From Mesorhizobium sp. LSHC420B00 (lineage in GTDB: Bacteria > Pseudomonadota > Alphaproteobacteria > Rhizobiales > Rhizobiaceae): a stretch of 55,727 bases of DNA. This document shows, in pieces, positions 54,524 through 55,727 of this stretch. The DNA lies in assembly GCF_000503055.1 (NCBI RefSeq), contig NZ_AYVY01000015.1:84606-140332 (forward strand), written 5' to 3'. The position numbers and the translations under genes were made by a program. The notes below the pieces were generated by a model, which saw only the letters and a list, made by a program, of their open reading frames with translations, searched no databases and was not told the DNA's origin. Each line of letters begins with the position of its first letter. Within the stretch, counting starts at the first letter, position 1.

Positions 54524-55110
54524 GAGTTCATCGTCTTTCTCTGGTCTCGACATGTGAACGACGGAGAGTTCCTAGCCAAGGGTCCAGTCGCTAGGCTGAT
54601 GCGCTCACCTCTCGACGTGAACGGTGCGCTGAGGCTTCTAACCAGGATTACACCTGCCGTAGCAGTAGGGAAGCTGAACGTCCGAAGTTGGCGCAATCGC
54701 GCAGTTCCCGAAACGAAAAGTCTGACCCGCAGACGACGAACGTCTGCCGCGACGTCAACGTCGGCTTTGCGGGGGCCTCGCCCTACGCCGGAATCCGTTT
54801 CGGCAACAAGGCACGAGCCCGGGATCCCAAACAACAACTGCAGAGGAGAGCGCTTTGATCCGGCGTTGCGTACAGGATCGAATGACGCAACGGATCGACA
54901 GCCGCACACTTGTGCTAGGAAGCGGATCGCCAGATTTGGCTCGAGAGCAGGCATTTCGGACTTTTGGGATAAGTCCGGTTCGGGGCATAGTTCATGCCGA
55001 TGCTCGCGGGGCGCTTGAAGGTCTGGCTCTGACCTTCCGAGCCACGGAGCCGCAACTCCACTTTCGGCTACAGAACTGCTGGCCAACTCCAAGTTCAGAT
55101 TCTGCCCAAA
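54524..55110. other. Stretch without a recognisable gene
   Basis: About 590 bp. Several long frames are open on both strands (for instance 54554-55018 plus and 54514-55248 minus), but their predicted proteins have shadow-like composition and no family features. No terminator or RNA gene is evident. It may be degraded mobile DNA next to the attachment site. Confidence 0.45.
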
Positions 55111-55349
55111 ATGAGCGCCGCCAAGGAGAAGATGACCTTCGCCGATCTGGAGCCGCTGATCTGTGACGCGGACAACGTGGCCGACGTCTTGCTGACCATG
55201 CTGGAGGTCTTTTCCACAGTACCTGACGGGAATTTCGTTCTGACCCAAGCGAGGGGGAGCGCCTTTTCTTCATTGCCACCATTGCAGAGCAGATGACGCG
55301 GAAGGTTAAGAACGCCTACTACGAAACCCTCGGGGGCGCCGCGTCATGA
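55111..55349 (+). pseudogene. Small hypothetical protein, frameshifted in a G run
   Basis: The first part reads MTFADLEPLICDADNVADVL, then LLTMLEVFSTVPDGNFVLTQ. After the run of five G at 55253-55257 the frame moves; the next frame reads GERLFFIATIAEQMTRKVKN, then AYYETLGGAAS and a TGA overlapping the next gene's ATG. Six G would restore a 79-residue protein. The intact-looking far end and the ATGA coupling argue that the gene is real and that the break is recent or a base-calling error. No function is recognised. Confidence 0.65.
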
Positions 55350-55597
55350 CCGCGCCTTCAGATGACCTCGACGACCTGCAATTCGATACTGGGAACCTGC
55401 ACCACTTGCTCGAAGTGCTCTATGCCCAGACCATGGAACAGGAGTTCGAGCGCGACGGGAAGAGGGTCGCTTTGGCGGACCAAATAAGCGCGCTGGCCAT
55501 GATCGCCCGCGACCTCGCCGAACGTCTGAACGAAGCGGCTGGAGCGTGTATCGACAACGCGATGGCCGACGCCAAGGCCAGAAAGGCGGCATCATGA
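55346..55597 (+). CDS. Small hypothetical protein, 83 aa
   Basis: An acidic helical protein beginning MTAPSDDLDDLQFDTGNLHH, with a long second helix (VALADQISALAMIARDLAER through LNEAAGACIDN). There is no signal or membrane segment. Its ATG overlaps the stop of the gene before and its stop overlaps the ATG of the one after, so it is translationally coupled on both sides. Such short overlapping genes are typical of phage-like or integrated elements. The function is unknown. Confidence 0.7.
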   Translation: MTAPSDDLDDLQFDTGNLHHLLEVLYAQTMEQEFERDGKRVALADQISALAMIARDLAERLNEAAGACIDNAMADAKARKAAS

Positions 55598-55674
55598 GCG
55601 CCGTCCCGACCGTCGAACCGTTCTGCGTCTCTGACACGTTCGTCACTGGGTCAGGCCTGACCTTGCCCCTCTGA
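55594..55674 (+). CDS. Very small hypothetical protein, possibly truncated
   Basis: A 26-codon frame: MSAVPTVEPFCVSDTFVTGS, then GLTLPL and TGA. Its ATG overlaps the stop of the preceding gene by ATGA, which supports translation. The abrupt end after a coherent start suggests that a longer gene has been cut off here. Nothing is known of its role. Confidence 0.4.
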   Translation: MSAVPTVEPFCVSDTFVTGSGLTLPL

Positions 55675-55721
55675 TCTAATCCGGTTTGAAGTTCGTTCTG
55701 GCCCATCGAGAGGACCAGGAC

Positions 55722-55727
55722 ATGAAA
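55722..55727 (+). CDS. Start of a gene cut by the window edge
   Basis: ATG AAA closes the window, with GAGGA ten bases upstream as a ribosome site. Only two codons are visible, so nothing can be said of the product. Confidence 0.3.

Noticed and set aside
54514..55248. A 244-codon minus-strand frame near the right end
   Set aside because: It overlaps the plus-strand gene at 55111, has low-quality composition and no ribosome site or domain.

Overview
The window looks like chromosome of a high-GC alphaproteobacterium of the Rhizobiales, probably Mesorhizobium or a close relative. The evidence is the density of ABC sugar importers of rhizobial type, the regulator families (GntR/FCD, LacI, ROK, GlxA, LysR, HxlR), the DUF2291 lipoprotein inside an RbsABC-type operon, and strong G/C bias at third codon positions. 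The first 28 bases are an Illumina TruSeq adapter remnant, so the left edge is a contig end and not biology.

Layout. 0.4-3.7 kb: a hypothetical gene, a solitary nuoD whose 3' end is triplicated as a 37-bp tandem repeat, a secreted protein and a DUF2161 nuclease-like protein. 3.8-17.2 kb: a D-apiose catabolic locus. It holds apnO, an RbsABC-type importer with a DUF2291 lipoprotein, apsD (frameshifted), apnL, a GlxA-type regulator, a NanR-like GntR/FCD regulator, a RuBisCO-like protein and the DUF1537 kinase oiaK. Three promoters of this locus share a near-identical 16-bp motif containing the GGTATA element, which suggests a regulon of the resident GntR protein. Proposed route: apiose -> apionolactone (ApsD) -> apionate (ApnL) -> 3-oxo-isoapionate (ApnO) -> its 4-phosphate (OiaK) -> cleavage or decarboxylation (RuBisCO-like protein).

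17.3-23.2 kb: a lipoprotein, an S10 carboxypeptidase, a NarL-type two-component pair, a Gly/Asn-rich envelope protein, a 30-residue membrane protein with a perfect Shine-Dalgarno, and a likely small RNA of about 94 nt with an anti-Shine-Dalgarno loop. 23.3-28.7 kb: LacI regulator, sugar importer (no ATPase gene) and a GH172 glycoside hydrolase. 28.7-32 kb: VOC protein, DUF2267 protein, a truncated LacI gene and a frameshifted flavin monooxygenase. 32-40.3 kb: an importer operon with two SDR dehydrogenases, a TIM-barrel isomerase-like enzyme and a divergent ROK repressor, substrate unknown.

40.3-55.7 kb: accessory-looking DNA bracketed by two tRNA-Arg 3' halves (40344-40393 and 54414-54457), each broken at the anticodon loop as at integrase attachment sites. 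Between them lie LysR/imine-reductase, an ABM-type monooxygenase, MFS/HxlR with a perfect operator palindrome, a decayed copy of part of the ROK gene, a LacI-controlled ribose-type importer with a metallo-beta-lactamase-fold lactonase, an EamA exporter, a sorbosone/glucose dehydrogenase lipoprotein and a 203-bp remnant of an insertion sequence. The right end carries small overlapping genes of unknown function.

Three genes (apsD, the flavin monooxygenase, the gene at 55111) are each broken by one base inside a homopolymer. This could be real decay or a sequencing problem and matters for interpreting the apiose pathway.
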